Part shown: in pieces, positions 26,129 to 39,044 of the stretch | Position numbering within the stretch: the first letter of the stretch is position 1 | Layout: every line of letters starts with the position of its first letter | Source of the DNA: Stenocarpella maydis | Taxonomy: Eukaryota > Ascomycota > Sordariomycetes > Diaporthales > Diaporthaceae | Assembly (NCBI GenBank): GCA_002270565.1 | Contig: NQMI01000099.1 | Coordinates: 68,295-132,294 of the forward strand | Length of the DNA: 64,000 bases | Direction of reading: 5' to 3' | Notes under the pieces: generated by a model | What the model saw: the letters and a program-made list of their open reading frames with translations, nothing else | Told to the model about the DNA's origin: nothing | Database searches by the model: none | Translations under genes and position numbers: made by a program

Positions 26129-27885
26129 TCAACAGTCACACCGACCGTACCAACGGGGAAAGGTCACCGTGTCCCGGATGCTTTGAACTCCAGACAGATA
26201 ACCGAGCAGGCGGTCGAAGCCGAGTCCAAAGCCCCCATGAGGAGGACATCCCCAACGTCGCAGGTCGACGTACCAGTCCAGGTTGCCCGGCGGCGGCATC
26301 AAGTCAGCCGCGGTCGAAGGGTCGGCATCACTCAGGGCAGGTCCGGCCATCTTGTGCCTTGCCATCGATGCCAAGAGCTGAGGCAGGCGATGCTCACGCA
26401 TCGAGCCGCCGGCAATCTCACAATACTCTGGCACCAGGAGATCAAAGCAGTCGGCGGTACGATGGGCTGATGAACCGGGTCCCGGAGTTGCACGCATGTA
26501 GAAGGGCTTGATTTCCAATGGATAGTCGGTGACAAACACTGGCTTCCCATCTCCTACCACGCGGGCGATGTACTTTTCATGCTCCGACTGTAGCCCTGTG
26601 GCCCACGAGGGTGGCTGATTGAACAGTCCGGCGTCACTCTCTAGCATTTCGATGGCTTCAGCATACGTCACGCGTGGCCATGATGTTTGAATCATCCCGT
26701 GCCATCTTCTTTCAAGTTCCTCCGGTGAGGCTCTGTCGGCAGCGCTTTCTCCAGAGCCTCGGTCTTGGCCTGGGGATCGGAGCTCCTGAGCCACCCGAGA
26801 CTCGTAGAGGCTTGTGGCCAAGTGTCGTAGCATCTCTTCGACGACGTCCATGACGCCACCCAGCTGATCCACGAAACTTATCTCAGCCTCAAGCATGTAG
26901 AACTCGCTCAGATGTCTCGACGTATCGCTCTTCTCTGCACGGAAGGTCGGAGACAGGCTCCACACGTTGCCGACAGCCTGTGCGAGCGCCTCCAGATGAA
27001 GCTGGGTCGATACTGTGAGGTACTTGGGCGCTCGGAAGAACGAGTCAGGCGTCTCAGCCTCGTCTTGATGCGCCGGGGCGACCTTGAAAACCTCCCCACC
27101 GCCCTCACAGTCCGACGAGGACAGAATGGGAGGGTGAGTCTGGACGAATTCTCGGGTGGCAAAGAATTGGGTTAACGCCGCGATGCTTTCGGACCGAAGC
27201 CTGAGGAGGGCAGAGTTGAAGGGAGTTCTCGGCCGAAGATGAGGTATCGTTCGCAAGTACTCAGGGGGTTGGTATTTCTTCTGGATCGGAAAGGTCTGAA
27301 GGCAAGAAAGGTCAGTCACCGAGGCAGTTCACGGTTGCCGAAGTCCCAGGAAGAGGCTTGGGCATAGGAAACATGCTGGAGGTTATGCACCTTGGGGTCG
27401 GAAGGGCCTAGGACTTGGACATCGTCAACATGCAGCTCGTGGGACTGTCTGGTGCCCTTGGAGGGAACCCAGGACCCGGTCAGGCGAACAGCAGCCCCGA
27501 GGGCGAGGCTACAAAGACACGATACGTTAGCGTGGGAAGTGTCAGCCTGAGACAAGCTGTTTTGAGGGACCAATACGCACCCTTGGGCCTGGTCCGTGGG
27601 AACGACTGCCTGTAGAGAATCAAGGGAGGAACCGTCTCCAAGGGCGACAAAGGAGAGCGACTTCATTTTCCGCACCGAGCGGATGAAGCCATTGACGGCG
27701 ACATCGCGGACGCCTTCGCGAGGCTTGTCCTCGAGAAGCCTCGCGATCGGCCTGGGAGCAAAGTTACCGCCGCCACTCGCCACGTAGCGACATGTTGATG
27801 GCGAGGTTGCTCGAGGAAAGGCGACTGTCGGTCTGCTCTTCAACGGCAAGGGCCTGGCAGTAAGCGGTGCGCGGACTGCACGCAT
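26129..27885 (-). CDS. SLM5: Mitochondrial asparaginyl-tRNA synthetase (class IIb)
   Basis: Three exons: 27885-27581, 27508-27391 and 27295-26129, giving 529 residues. Introns of 72 and 95 nt have GT...AG ends, and frame is kept across both. The enzyme charges mitochondrial tRNA-Asn with asparagine in the matrix. The N-terminus is Arg/Ala/Pro-rich and lacks acids for about 40 residues, as expected of a mitochondrial presequence. Residues about 60-140 form the OB-fold anticodon-binding domain. After TFPIQKKYQPPEYLRTIPHL comes the class II core: motif 2 at about 255-282 (SPTFRAEKSDTSRHLSEFYM) and motif 3 near 498-505 (GLGFDRLL), ending FPRWYGRCDC. The first intron is a multiple of three and stop-free, so a retained-intron product would stay in frame. 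The length and C-terminus suit the mitochondrial rather than the cytosolic enzyme. Confidence 0.95.
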
Positions 27886-30224
27886 TGTCTCCGCCGTGGG
27901 GGATGTGGACTTGAGGGGAGAAGAGGGCCAAGGTCGAGCCGAGACTGACTGAGATCAAGGCGTGATCTGCATCGTGTCGACCTCGCGTTACCTCGACATC
28001 GTGACCAGAGGGTGTTGGAGTGACGTTTTCGGCGGGGATAGACTCGCGGCAGGAGTGGGTGTGGAGTGCCTCACCCCGGTGTCCAGCCAAAAAAAATTGC
28101 GGACGCGGTCGTGTTTACGTAACTATGGTGCACGGACCAGCCCCGCGTACACATACTATGAGTGTAGACCATCTGGACCGTTTGCACCAAACAGTACATG
28201 CACTCACCCCTCCTGCAGCGTCTCTATCATGTTTGGAAATCAACTTTGCCGCGGCGAAGATGCTGACACGAGTATTCCTGCGACCGCAGAGCCTCCTGTG
28301 CGAACATGATCTCCTTCTTTGGACTCTTCCCGGGCGGCGCGCTCGACCAGGCCAGCAGCACGTGCTCCGCTGAGGCCACTTGTACTTCAAAGGTGTCTAC
28401 CATACTCATGCGATCATCCGAGTTCCCCGTCCGCCAACTGTGTGCTGTTGGTATTGGGGGATAAGGCCGTGCAGATCGTTTCTGGTTTCCCCAGCTGCGC
28501 GCCCGGTAACATCAAGATCCCCTTTGTCTGTCATTCTCTCACGTCACTATCACATGGGAGGAAGCATATGCCAACGACCTGAGTCTCTATCAACGCGGCT
28601 GCTGCGCAAACAAGTCAGTCCCGGTGCCTTATCGTGGCTCAGAGGACAAACGCAGTCTCGCTGCTCCGGTCCCGTGGAGCATATTACTTGTCAAAGTACC
28701 TGGCGTCTGGCGAGTGCCGCCGTTTCCTCTGGTCACGAATTCAACCTGCCAAGCCGTGATGTGACGGGAGGATTGGCCTTGTCAGGCAGCAAGCGCCCGC
28801 CGTTCTGTGCTAGGTTGGGCAGGCCGAAGCTCGTTTGCGCATTTTGACTCCGTTGCCTTTCGAGGCAGGCGGCTCAGGGCTTGATCTCTGTGGCTGTACT
28901 ACCAACCGCTGTCCAGCCCTCCTCGACAAGTAGCCTTGAGACGCTGCGATGGGCGCCGTCTGGGTGAGCAGCGCGAGGAGGCTGGCAGGTGATTGTGGTC
29001 GGCCATCGAGGCCCAGAGCTACTGGGGCTGGGGCTCGGACGTGACTGTCACAGACTGCGGGCAAGGCTCCATCGTTTGAAACTCGGCCTGCAGCGGCTCC
29101 ACTGGAACGTGCAATGTGGGACGTCCCAGGCTGTCGGATTCGAGTTGCGGCCTTGGCTTGCCAACAGAGGGCGACGGGCTCCCTGATTCGGTTTTCTTCC
29201 CTTACAATTGGCCGGAATTGTTTGAGCAGACGGCCTTGCTCTCCTTTCCAAAGCGCGCTGAACGGCGAGGCACTGCCGACTGCCAACAAGGCGCATAGAC
29301 TCCTCCCTTCCCTCCTCGGCCCTTCTTCGTACCTCCTCGCGAGGAAGAAGACCCGGGAACCGTTGTGTTGCTCCTCGCTAGAGCCCATCGGTTTGGCAAG
29401 ACGCCCCTTCACACACTATCGAACGGAGCCGCCATTCACTCGGCCGCTAGACTTGTCCCGGCTCCTATTGTTTCATTGCATCGTTGGCCTGCAGAAAGAC
29501 CGGGCAGGAAACGCAGAGGGCCCAGGGAACAGATCACAAAGCAGCCAAATCCAGATCTGGTGTAACAGACGGCAGATTGCAGTAGCAGGCTGCGGACGGC
29601 CGCCTGCAACCTTCAATATCACTCTCTGAACCCGTCAACCATGAATTTGAATCAGGTGGTCCTACGCCAGTCTGCTGCCTTGTTGCTCGCACCATAGCGA
29701 GCGCCGCAAGAGAGCCAACCCCGGCACAAAGACCACCAGTATATACTTACTGTCCTCAACAACTTCCCACCCTCCCTCGTGGCTCGTCACCACTGTTGGG
29801 CCTTACGTTGAATGTTCAAGACATGAGTGGATATGTTCAAGCACACCGGTTACACGGGCGCCTTGAACAGTCTTTGATTTTTCGCTTGGGATGGTCCGTC
29901 CTTGCCCGTTCCATGCCCGCAGCTGCCGAAAATCGAAGACATACCTGCAACCACACCCGCCGCGGTTTGTATCTGATTTCCGAGCCTGTTTAGAAAGCTG
30001 AGCATTTATATGATGGGCTGACCCGAATCATACACCAATGATCCTCTCCCCAAGCGTGGCTCCTCGACATCAACTTACACTCCTTTCTCGTTCAAGTCTG
30101 AACCCCGCATCTACCCTCGTTCCTCGTGCCCATCGCTGCTCGGTGCCGTCCTCTCTCCCGCTTGGAATCCCTGCCCGCAATCGCAACCTGGAGTGATCAT
30201 TGGCGCAGCCAGCTATCTGACAAG
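27886..30224. other. Intergenic region between divergent SLM5 and the PARG-like gene
   Basis: About 2.3 kb holding the promoters of both genes. A 60-codon minus-strand frame at 28227-28409 has balanced amino-acid usage (it includes MVDTFEVQVASAEHVLLAW) and is followed within about 20 nt by a GTGAGT word. It could be a small gene or an upstream ORF, but I do not recognise it. The longer frames at 28810-29412 (minus) and 29114-29629 (plus) overlap each other and look random. Confidence 0.5.
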
Positions 30225-31447
30225 ATGCCCCCTGGTAACTCCTCCAGATCGTCCAAGCCAAAGCCCTCGGAGGTAGCGGCTCAGACCAAGAGGAACACTA
30301 TCCCCTACATTCGCAAGCATTACGCCAACACATGGCCGCTGTATTCCTACCTCTTTTCAAACCCACTGAGCTTCACACCAGACCAGTTCCCACAGCGGCC
30401 CGTGGGTCTCGCAAACCCGACCTTCTGTACGTCTACGCAACCTGGGCCCGGCTTTTTTTGGGGTACACGTCGTGCCTGGTTGTACCGCATGGTCTCACTG
30501 ACACGCATTCTAGGGATCCACTCGGATGATCCCGTGGATCTTGCCACTAACTGGTCAGCGCGCAATAACAACACAAGAGTAGCCTTCATCTGCGCCGCCA
30601 ACGAGAAGAGGCCAGGTGGGGACTGGGAGACGGGCGTCGTGGGCTACGAGGAGCGTCTGTGCCGAAGGAGCACGCTGTCCGCCACGATCGCGACGCCAGG
30701 CCCCGCGTCTTATGTGACGGGCAGCCACTATCCCCTACCCTGGGCGGGAGGCATCTACTCTGATCGGGTTGGTAAGTCAAAAGAAGAAATCCCTGCCCAA
30801 CGGCCTTTACAGATCAGACGCGAGTCCGTAGCTGCCACTTGACTAACAGATGGCCATGTGCGAACCGGACAGTCGTCTTCCGCGGCCCGCACGACAGGTA
30901 CGAGGAGCGCAAGTTGGAGGAGTGGCGGGCCCTGCCCGTGGTGTCGGTGACGCCCATGTGCCGGCCCAAGCTCAAGGAGGGCGGGACCAAGTACTCGTTC
31001 GACGACGAGCGCGAGATGGCCAAGAACAAGCTGCGGGCCGCACTCAGCATCTGCGCGTACAACGACATCCGCAACGTCGTCATCGGCGACTTCGGCCTGG
31101 GCAACTGGTACCGCAACCCGCCGCAGGAGATGGCCGAGCTGTGGCGCGAGGTCTTCCTCTGGGACACGAACCTGCGCGGCAGGATAGAGAACGTCGCCTT
31201 TGTTTTTGAGGACCCGTCCCAGAGCACGATGCGCCTCATCCTCGAGGACGCGGCCAAGAAGAACAAGGCCGGCAGCAGCAGCGGTAGCAGCTCAAGCAAG
31301 GGGAAAGGCAAGTCGTCCAGCTCATCCTCGATTCCAGCCTGCCCGACGGACATGGCCGTCTTCGAGCGTGTCTTCAGCCCGGCGGAGATCCAGCGGGTCA
31401 CCCAGCAGCCTGACGGCAGGATGGGGCTTGGGAACCTTGTGTGTTAG
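30225..31447 (+). CDS. Microbial-type PARG-like protein (TIGR02452/DUF2263 family)
   Basis: Three exons: 30225-30426, 30514-30771 and 30873-31447, giving 344 residues. Intron 1 (87 nt) is in frame and stop-free; intron 2 runs from GTAAGT to the AG at 30871-30872. The nearer AG at 30848-30849 would change frame. The start has an A at -3. The core resembles bacterial-type poly(ADP-ribose) glycohydrolases with a macrodomain fold: RVAFICAANEKRPGGD (about 89-104), then GYEERLCRRSTL (about 111-122) holding the adjacent glutamates expected to be catalytic (about 113-114), and later VVIGDFGLGNWYRNPPQEM. The usual GGG...QEE signature reads GGD...YEE here, so activity is uncertain. A Ser/Gly/Lys-rich linker precedes the C-terminal VFERVFSP segment. 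A role in removing ADP-ribose from proteins is family inference. The gene has no operon-like neighbours and converges on SEC24, whose stop lies about 3.5 kb away. Confidence 0.82.
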
Positions 31448-34400
31448 GCCAGGGCTTGCACATGCACCGGGGGCAGGAGACTGCTGGAGGCAGTATGTTA
31501 GAGGCTGTTTGGGAATTGTTTTTGCTTGTCCGGTCGAATGGCTTAGACGCATATTCTGGCTTGTATCCGGTGTCTGATTCTGTGCCGCCTGGGGAAACTC
31601 TCTTCCTCCCTATGGTGACTCTGTTCCCTGAGATTCCCAAAAATTCCTCCGGCTGGTGGCTGGCCGACCGGCTGTCTGCAGTTACTCTACTCTATTACGC
31701 TCACACAGTAATCCAACAGTTTGTCTTCACTTCCTTTTTTCTCATTCCAAACGCCGTATCAATAGGGATGTCTCTCCGGTGTCGAGGCTACTTCCCTGGG
31801 TGCTTCACCGCCTACGTCAGCGCTTCTGTCACACCATTCTCCTCAGGGCTGCAGGACTGCAGGCCCTATGCAAGATCTCTGATCTGTGGCGCCCCTGCTA
31901 AGAGCGTTATGTGCGTGTAAGTGTGTGTGCGTGTGTGTGCGCGCGCTTATAATGTTTGTGGTGACGGCCGCCCAAGGCATTGCGGAACGACGTTCGTACC
32001 GGAAGCCTCAAGCCTCGACCGCTCATGCGGTGTAGCCAAGGAGGCTGAACCGTCTGAGACGGGTTGAGCTCATGTGACCTCGCCTAATCGGGGTTGATAA
32101 CCGTGGCCCACCCCTCTTGGAATTGTCTGAGTCTCGGACCTGCTGTCGCGGAAAGGGGCGCCTGTCTCTGCTCACACGAGTGGTGGGATTGATTTTGATT
32201 GACTGGTTGAGCTGTGGCTCGACGGATCTGACAGTGCACACACCCTGGCTGGCGGCATAGGACGATGACAACCCGACCCTGAGCAGCAGCCGTAACGTCT
32301 CCCCCAAAAGCAAATCACACCACTAGTCCACCAGATGAAGAATGAAGTTTTGCACATCCACCCCCACACGCGCGGTTGCTTTTCTCGGACCGGAGCTCCC
32401 GCCCTTGTGGGCAGACCTTGGGACGAGTTGTCGAGACCGGTTGTTTGATGCAGATATAGGACACAAGCAGGCAGCCCAGGCCATCCCAGGCGCAGCGCAG
32501 TCTATTGGCGGCCTCCGGTATGGTATGGTGCCCTGGGTCGTTCCCCGGCTCTGAGACACTGATCTGGCAAAACTCGGGAGGTGAGAGGGATCATCGCTGA
32601 CATCTGTTTGCGGTGGGACGCGCGGACATTTGAGCACACGGAATGAGAGAAAAGTAAACTCGAGCCACAATCCGCCCCTAGAACTAACTATACATATCAT
32701 ATAGAAGACCACTCAGGTCTTGTTCAGGCCAAGGTTGCCCTGGAGGATCAAGCTGTAAGTTTCTGTGAGCGACGGTGAGGATAGGCCATCTCCTGGCCTT
32801 GATAATGGCACGTTGGTCAACGGCAGGAATCATAGCGGTGAAGATATCGAAATGGTGCTCGAATGTCTCATATTACCGAGACGTCACTCAGGTCACGGAT
32901 TCAAAACCCCCATAAGCACGAGTAGCATCTGAATTATGACGGTGTAAGCGATATGGCCGACCCACCGAGGCGATTCCAGGCGAGGCTCAGAGCAAAATGG
33001 GTTTCATTCTTTACATTGCTTGATGTCCTCCTGCGGAGCGGTCTGGCTAGCCCACAAGATGCTTGAGGTTGTTTCTGCAGCACCGATGACGGCGTGATTC
33101 GCTGGCTGTCTCTAGTGCATCCCAAAAAAGTGCCGAACATTAGAGTGTGGCTTGCCTTGACAAATTCTCCAGCGCTACGACAGATAAACACGACAGGACG
33201 AGACATACCACACCTCTCGACCGCTTCCTATATCGCTCCCCTCATGGCTTGCCAAGCTAGCCCGGTGGCAGAAGACAGAGCACAGGAGAGAGAAAGAAGG
33301 GCGAAGAAAGAAAACGGAAAAATGAAAAAGAAGAGGCGAAAAATGGGATCGACGGTACGTTCTGGCGGAACGTAGCTTAAAGATTGAGATCGAGTCGCAC
33401 CGATCGTGCATGTCAGGTCGCACGACGGGGAGGTCATACGGCCTGAAGAAGGCCAAGAGGCGCATGCATGAAGCCTCGATGCATTCCTGAGCCAGGCAGG
33501 GCCTCGATGGGGGCCCAGCATCACAGACACACACCGAAGGATAGATTGGGGGATAGATGGAGAGGGCCGAGTTAGAGAGGGCGTCTTTACACGCTGCTTC
33601 TGAGACCACCAAGCCGAACTCGGCGCGAGACGCCAGAGAAGATGCCACCACAGAGAGACTCGCTCCATGTAGCAGTGACCAACACACACAGTGTGTAGTT
33701 CCCGAGGCGCGAGGCGGTCGCCGTGCAACATAACAGCTCAACGTCCGTCCCAAGGCGGGAGACACACACCGCACACTGCTCGACTCACACAACTCGGAGA
33801 TTAAGACACAAACGAGAGAGGAAATAAGGCCACCCCAAACGACCCCCCCTCGTCCCCGACGCCATCACCGTCATATCCAACGGTCGCCTAATGCAGGATA
33901 ATGTGTGACAGCGCGAAGACGCAAATTGACAATGCAAGATGCGACGCCCTCGCCACCGTCCGCTTGTCTCTCCATCCCCCACAGCCCCCTTCGGCCCTGC
34001 GTGATACGGCTGCCCGTCCCACCCATCTCCCTGCCTGTATCATTATTGAGGAGTCTTATTTCCTCTCTCTCGACCCTGTCCCGGCGGATCCGTCCTGGGC
34101 GGCCCGCATGCACGATGCGGCAGGTCATGTACGCATGTATGTATATACATGTATCGTGACGGAGTCGGGCGTCTCTTTACTTTTGCCGTCCTCCGCGCCC
34201 CCTTTCTGGGAAAAAGTACTTTCTTTTGTTTTGATGCAATTTTTATCTCCCCATTTCTTCTTCGTCGATCGGGAAAAAAGGCCTCGATTCTCAATATTTT
34301 CTGCGTCCGCCTCACACACCCAGCCGTCCCGGGCACCGACTGGGCGGAGGAGGCCTCGATCAAGTTGTCTCATCCTTCGCTGCCTCGCCCGGCTGACAGC

Positions 34401-34964
34401 CCACTCACCACTGGAGGAGGGCCTGCCTAAACTCAATTCAACCGGCCGCTAGCTGTCTCCGTGGCATCTCGTTTGTAGGTATGACCGGCACTGCTTTACT
34501 GAATCCTGTGGCGAGTATCATTCGCCCCAGGGGGGGGGGGGTGGCTTTACACTAGAGGTATAGTATCGTCGGCGTGTGATACCAAGGACGCCACATCACA
34601 GACAGGCAGGGTGCAAGTGAAGCTTTGATCCCGTCCGGCCCTGTCAACGATGGTCGAAACATTGAGTGAAGGCCGGAACCCTTGGAAGGGGTGGGGGCTG
34701 AAACAAATCTTGTAATATCTGATTTGCACCTTCATACCGCCGGCTGTATCATACGGCAACATGTACTTCCAAGTCGACGTCACCATCGCTTTGCATAGTT
34801 TCCCGCCCGGCCAGACACAACTCCGTGCGTAAGATAAAATAACCCCATATGCGCAGCGGCTCTCTCTGCGACGCAGAAACTCGCACTCCCGGCCACTGCC
34901 ATCCCACATAGAGGTTCATTTCGCGCCCCTATGCCTCCTTCCCGCACCATGGGGTTGGTGGGTC
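31448..34964. other. Intergenic region between convergent PARG-like gene and SEC24
   Basis: About 3.5 kb with no frame I can support. It holds the 3' untranslated regions of both genes, a GT/GC alternation near 31920-31945, a palindromic ATGTATATACAT word near 34137-34150 and a G tract near 34530. Frames at 33175-33792 (minus) and 33901-34452 (plus) look like chance frames in GC-rich DNA. Confidence 0.55.
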
Positions 34965-37900
34965 CTACCAGTAGGCTGGCCTCAGACCTGCAAAGGTGCC
35001 CATGGCCGAGTTCTCCGTCTCGACCTCCTTCTTGCGCTGGCCGGCAAGCTCGAGCTGCACCATGCGGTGGATGTTGACCAACCAGTCCACATACGACTGC
35101 GCCTCGTTATTCCTGGTCATGATGTTAGCACGTGCCCTCTCGTACTTCTCATGTCATGTCACGTACCTGTCTTCGACAAGGCCCCGGGCCCATTCGTACT
35201 CCGCACCATCGATTCCCTGTCTTGCGAGCTGGACGGTGAAGCCCTTGGAGCCCCTCAAAGTCTTCCAGAACTCAATAATGTTCCGCACTTGCGCACTCAG
35301 AAGCGTCTCCAATACTGGTAGCTCGCTCGTGTATGCGTCGAGACTTTGCAGCGTCGTCCTGTCCTCGCCAAAAAGATCCTGTATGAGGTTCGGCGACGTC
35401 TGTGCGTGGAACCACAGAATGCACTGCTGACCGTTGTCCATCAGGTACACACCGCCGGGCTCGACCTTGCTAAAAGTGTTGCGGGTCGTCGGCGGCAGCT
35501 TAAGCTGGCCCGTTGATGGGTCCGCAAAGCCTTCGGTCTCCTGGAGGTTGTGCACAGCTATCATACGCGGGTAGAGGTACAGGCTCAACTCGAGACAGCC
35601 CATACCACGTATCATTCGCATCTCGTGTACGCGTCGATCCGAGGTCTCGTTGCCGCCTTTGAAGGCCCTGCACTTGATCATGCCAAGCATGTACATACAG
35701 AGCTCCTTGAGCTTGTCTGGCATGACGAGCTGCGCGGGTGGGTACGACTGCGAAACAAAGTGCTTCCTGTAGCCAGCCATCACGTCGATGGTCTTTTCTT
35801 GCAGGCCGAGCCTTATGTCCTTCAACGAGGCCGACGTGCTTGCCAATTTTGTCGCTGCTTCCTTGGCGATGATCGACACGACGGCATCTTGGTCGACAAA
35901 CTTGATGCTCTCCTTTGCATTATCACTCACACTGGCCACGATATTGCAACATCGCACTCTGCGCTCGCCATTTGCGGTGGTGTACAGCAGCGCCGACTGG
36001 AAGTGAGCATCCAGTTTCGAGTCTAGCTTGCCGTCGTGGCTGAACGTGACACCGATGGCCCTGTCCGCGTCGATGCTTCCAATCTCCAGATCGGCACCAA
36101 ATGTGTGCTGGATGAAATTGCCGTGGTACCCGGAGACTTGCAGCCCATTGGAACACCTGACCTTCATGAGAGCCTCATATCCGGTCTCCCGAGTGACAGC
36201 GTGTTTTACTTCGAGAGACAGCTTGGCATTGTCTCTGCCGTTCACGAAATTCGGATAGTAGAAGGTCTCACCGCCGGTGATCGCAGAGACGTAGCCTATT
36301 GTGGCAATGTCGAGGTAACCACCAGTAGGCGCGGCAAGGAAGAAGTCGGCTCCAATTCCGGCGGCAGCCATCCTCTCAGCCAGCTTGCGCCAGCCAGGAT
36401 GCTCAGTTGTGAAGAGCTTCTTGTCGATCTCGCCGCCTGGGTGCTTGCCATCGTCCCTCATGAATAGACGGCCAGGGCCCCACGTGGGCAGTGCTGACAG
36501 TGAGCAGATGACCTTGCCTCCTGTCTTCTCGAGAGCCGAGACGGCCGAGTTGAGGGTAGGCAGCAGCGCGGGTTCCGGGTTCTTGATGGCAGAAAACATC
36601 TGGGGTAATCTTGTGAGCAGAGACGAGATGACAGCCCTATCTTCCGGTTAGCGCTTTGTCTCTGACCGAAGAACATATCACCAAAAGGTCCGTACTTTGA
36701 TTCCTGGGGATCGACAAACAACCCATCACTCAAGGGCACGAATGGATCCTCGATATCGGGCATGATCATCATTTGCGCTTGTTCCAATGCGGCCTAAGGT
36801 TTACAGTCAGCCTCGAACACAGCCAAAATGGCCTCTAACACTTACACTGCAGTTGTAGAAGTGCACTTCCTTGTCATATGTGACAAAGCCAACCCTCGAC
36901 TTGGGCGGTATTCTCGTTTTTGCCTCCCCATTCTCATCTTTCTCGTCTGGTACATCCGTGCTGTATAGGGTAGCCAGAATGCCGTCACAGAACGCCTCGA
37001 GGTAGCCCTTGTTGTAAGCCTCCTGGGTCACGTCAATGACAAAGAGCCAGCGTAAACCCACCGGCTCCCTGTTGTAGTACTCCTTGGGGCAAACAAACTC
37101 GACAGTGCCACGACACAGCTCGGGCCGCTGGTCCCGGTCGACACGAATGCCTTGGGGCGAAGTTGCACAGAAATATTCTGGCGGGGTATCATTGGGATAG
37201 GTGCACAGATTGCAGACAAACTTATTGCCGCCCGAACGAAACATCATGAACGGGTTGATGTATGCTCGGCATCTCCTACACCTGGGTGGGCCAATGTCGC
37301 CAAAATCCAGAACGGGGACCTCAGCCTCACCAGGCTGAGCCCGGGCCAGTGGCTGAAGCATCAGCCCAAGGGGTAGGCCAGTTGTGTGAAGCGCCTCGGC
37401 GGTGGCGGGGATGTTGTTCATGGTCAGGCGGGCAAATTTGGGCGAGGAGTTGCCCTGATCAAAGGCGACAAAGGAGACGGAAGCAGGAGGCGGTACGTGC
37501 TTCTCGAAGGTAGGGTATATGTTGGTGAGATAGTACTGTTGCGCAGCGTCCCGTGCGGCGGGCACGCTGGGGAGCTCGTCCTGGGAGACCTTATTCTGGC
37601 CTCCAGCCGAGACAGAAGCCTCGCTGGAGCCGTCCCTCGCGCCGAACTCGGCTGGGGAGGCAACGCTGCCGGGCGTATAAGGGGAAGCGGCAGGAGCCGG
37701 GAACTGGCCCTGCTGCGGCTGAGGCGAGAAACCCGGCTGGCCAACGAAGCCCGTGGTCCCAGAAGGGTCGGCATTCAGGAAAGCCGTAGCAGGCGTGCCT
37801 GCTGGGGGGACGCCATTGAATGCCTGGGACGAGCCGGTGGATTCGACCTGGTGGTATGCGTGCCTGTCCTTCTTCTTCCTCTTTCCAACCCCGACATGGT

Positions 37901-38234
37901 GACCTTCTGCGCCAAGCGACATGCCTGCCATCTGCGCCGTGATATCGTTTGGGTCTGATTGTGGCTGGCCCTCGAAATATCCCTGGGTCGGCTGGGGCGG
38001 TTGGCCTCCTGGCGGCAGTGGCGAAGGCGTGCCATAGTATTGTTGTCCCTGGGGAGTGCCTTGGGGGGCAAATTGCTGCTGCTGATGCTGCTGCTGCTGC
38101 TGCTGGTATGGGTTGGGAGCAACAGGTGGTTGGAACTGGTTCGGTGTGCCCTGGTTTGACTGGTTATACTGGCTATTTGGGTCGTTGGGATCTTGCTGGC
38201 CCGTGCCAAGGGAATGGTACATGGCGTGGTCCAT
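34965..38234 (-). CDS. SEC24: COPII coat cargo-adaptor subunit Sec24
   Basis: Four exons: 38234-36846, 36793-36696, 36636-35167 and 35112-34965, giving 1034 residues; introns are 52, 59 and 54 nt with clear branch sites such as CGCTAACC. Sec24 pairs with Sec23 on the ER membrane and binds cargo export signals for COPII vesicles. The first 240 residues are a disordered Gln/Pro/Gly-rich arm with a polyQ tract (about 44-54). The zinc finger uses C319, C322, C341 and C344 (CRRC...CNLC). The trunk domain starts at about 395 (LRWLFVIDVTQEAYNKG), continues through exon 2 (PLSDGLFVDPQESK) and is followed by the beta-sandwich, helical and gelsolin domains; the protein ends FAGLRPAYW. Length fits the family (about 900-1050). 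It is divergent from CFT2, with 810 bp between the starts. Confidence 0.96.
38070..38105 (-). repeat. CAG/CAA-type array encoding the Sec24 polyglutamine tract
   Basis: Mixed CAG/CAA codons on the minus strand give an almost pure glutamine run interrupted by one histidine. The mixed codons should make it more stable than a pure CAG array. Confidence 0.85.
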
Positions 38235-39044
38235 TTTGATGGTTTGACGAGTTGCGCAATGACAGACTGCTGTAGTGATTGGGGGGTGTCGCTTATTCGG
38301 AAGAGCGTCGGGTACGGAATCAGACGTTGAGCGACTGTGTCGGACAGCACGGTGGTGGTCGAGGTTGATGATGGCCGAGGTGCGTCTAGGATGCTCGTGT
38401 TTGCGCCAAGGAGAGACGAGGCGACACAGACAGGCTCATTGGCTTTGGACAACAAGCAGCAGCATGGCCATGGATGAGTACTAAATTGTCTTCACAGGAC
38501 GCGAGGGTGTATCAAGAGAGTGTCTCCAGTGAACCGGGGTGATTGGGTATTAATAGAGTGCGGGAGACGCCCTCACCTGCATCGTCGCCAGATGGTGTCA
38601 AGCTCAAGGTGGCCTTTCCAAAAAGTGACACCAGGAACACTAGACAGGGATCCATGCTCTTACCCAGCTGCCATTCTTCCATTCTGCCATTTCTGCCTTG
38701 CCTGCCGCAGAAATGCCAGTCACCACCCCTCGCGTTGATTGATTACTTGCATTTGCAGCCTATCAGGTCAGCTTGTCTGCGCTTTCTTGCACGTCAAACT
38801 CCTGGCCGAATAATCGAGGAGCCACACAACCAACAAAAACACACCGACCAATCCGGAGTGTGATGTCTTTACACAGCTTCATCTCCCCATCCAGACGCCC
38901 TTCCATTTCTTAACAAAGCCCACCAGGTGTGGCTTGTAAAGCTATACTGATTAACCTTCGCGCAGTACGCATCTACAGACGCAATCCCGACCCATTTCAG
39001 AGGAAAAGATGCGCATGGCAACATAGAAGCTATCTAGGGCGACC
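38235..39044. promoter_or_regulatory. Bidirectional promoter region SEC24/CFT2
   Basis: An 810-bp spacer between two divergent start codons, so it must hold both promoters and leaders. I cannot point to a convincing TATA box. A short open stretch on the minus strand (38455-37775) is a shadow of SEC24. Confidence 0.7.

Noticed and set aside
28810..29629. Overlapping frames of 200 codons (minus) and 171 codons (plus)
   Set aside because: They occupy the same DNA on opposite strands, neither has a recognisable motif, and neither has splice continuity.
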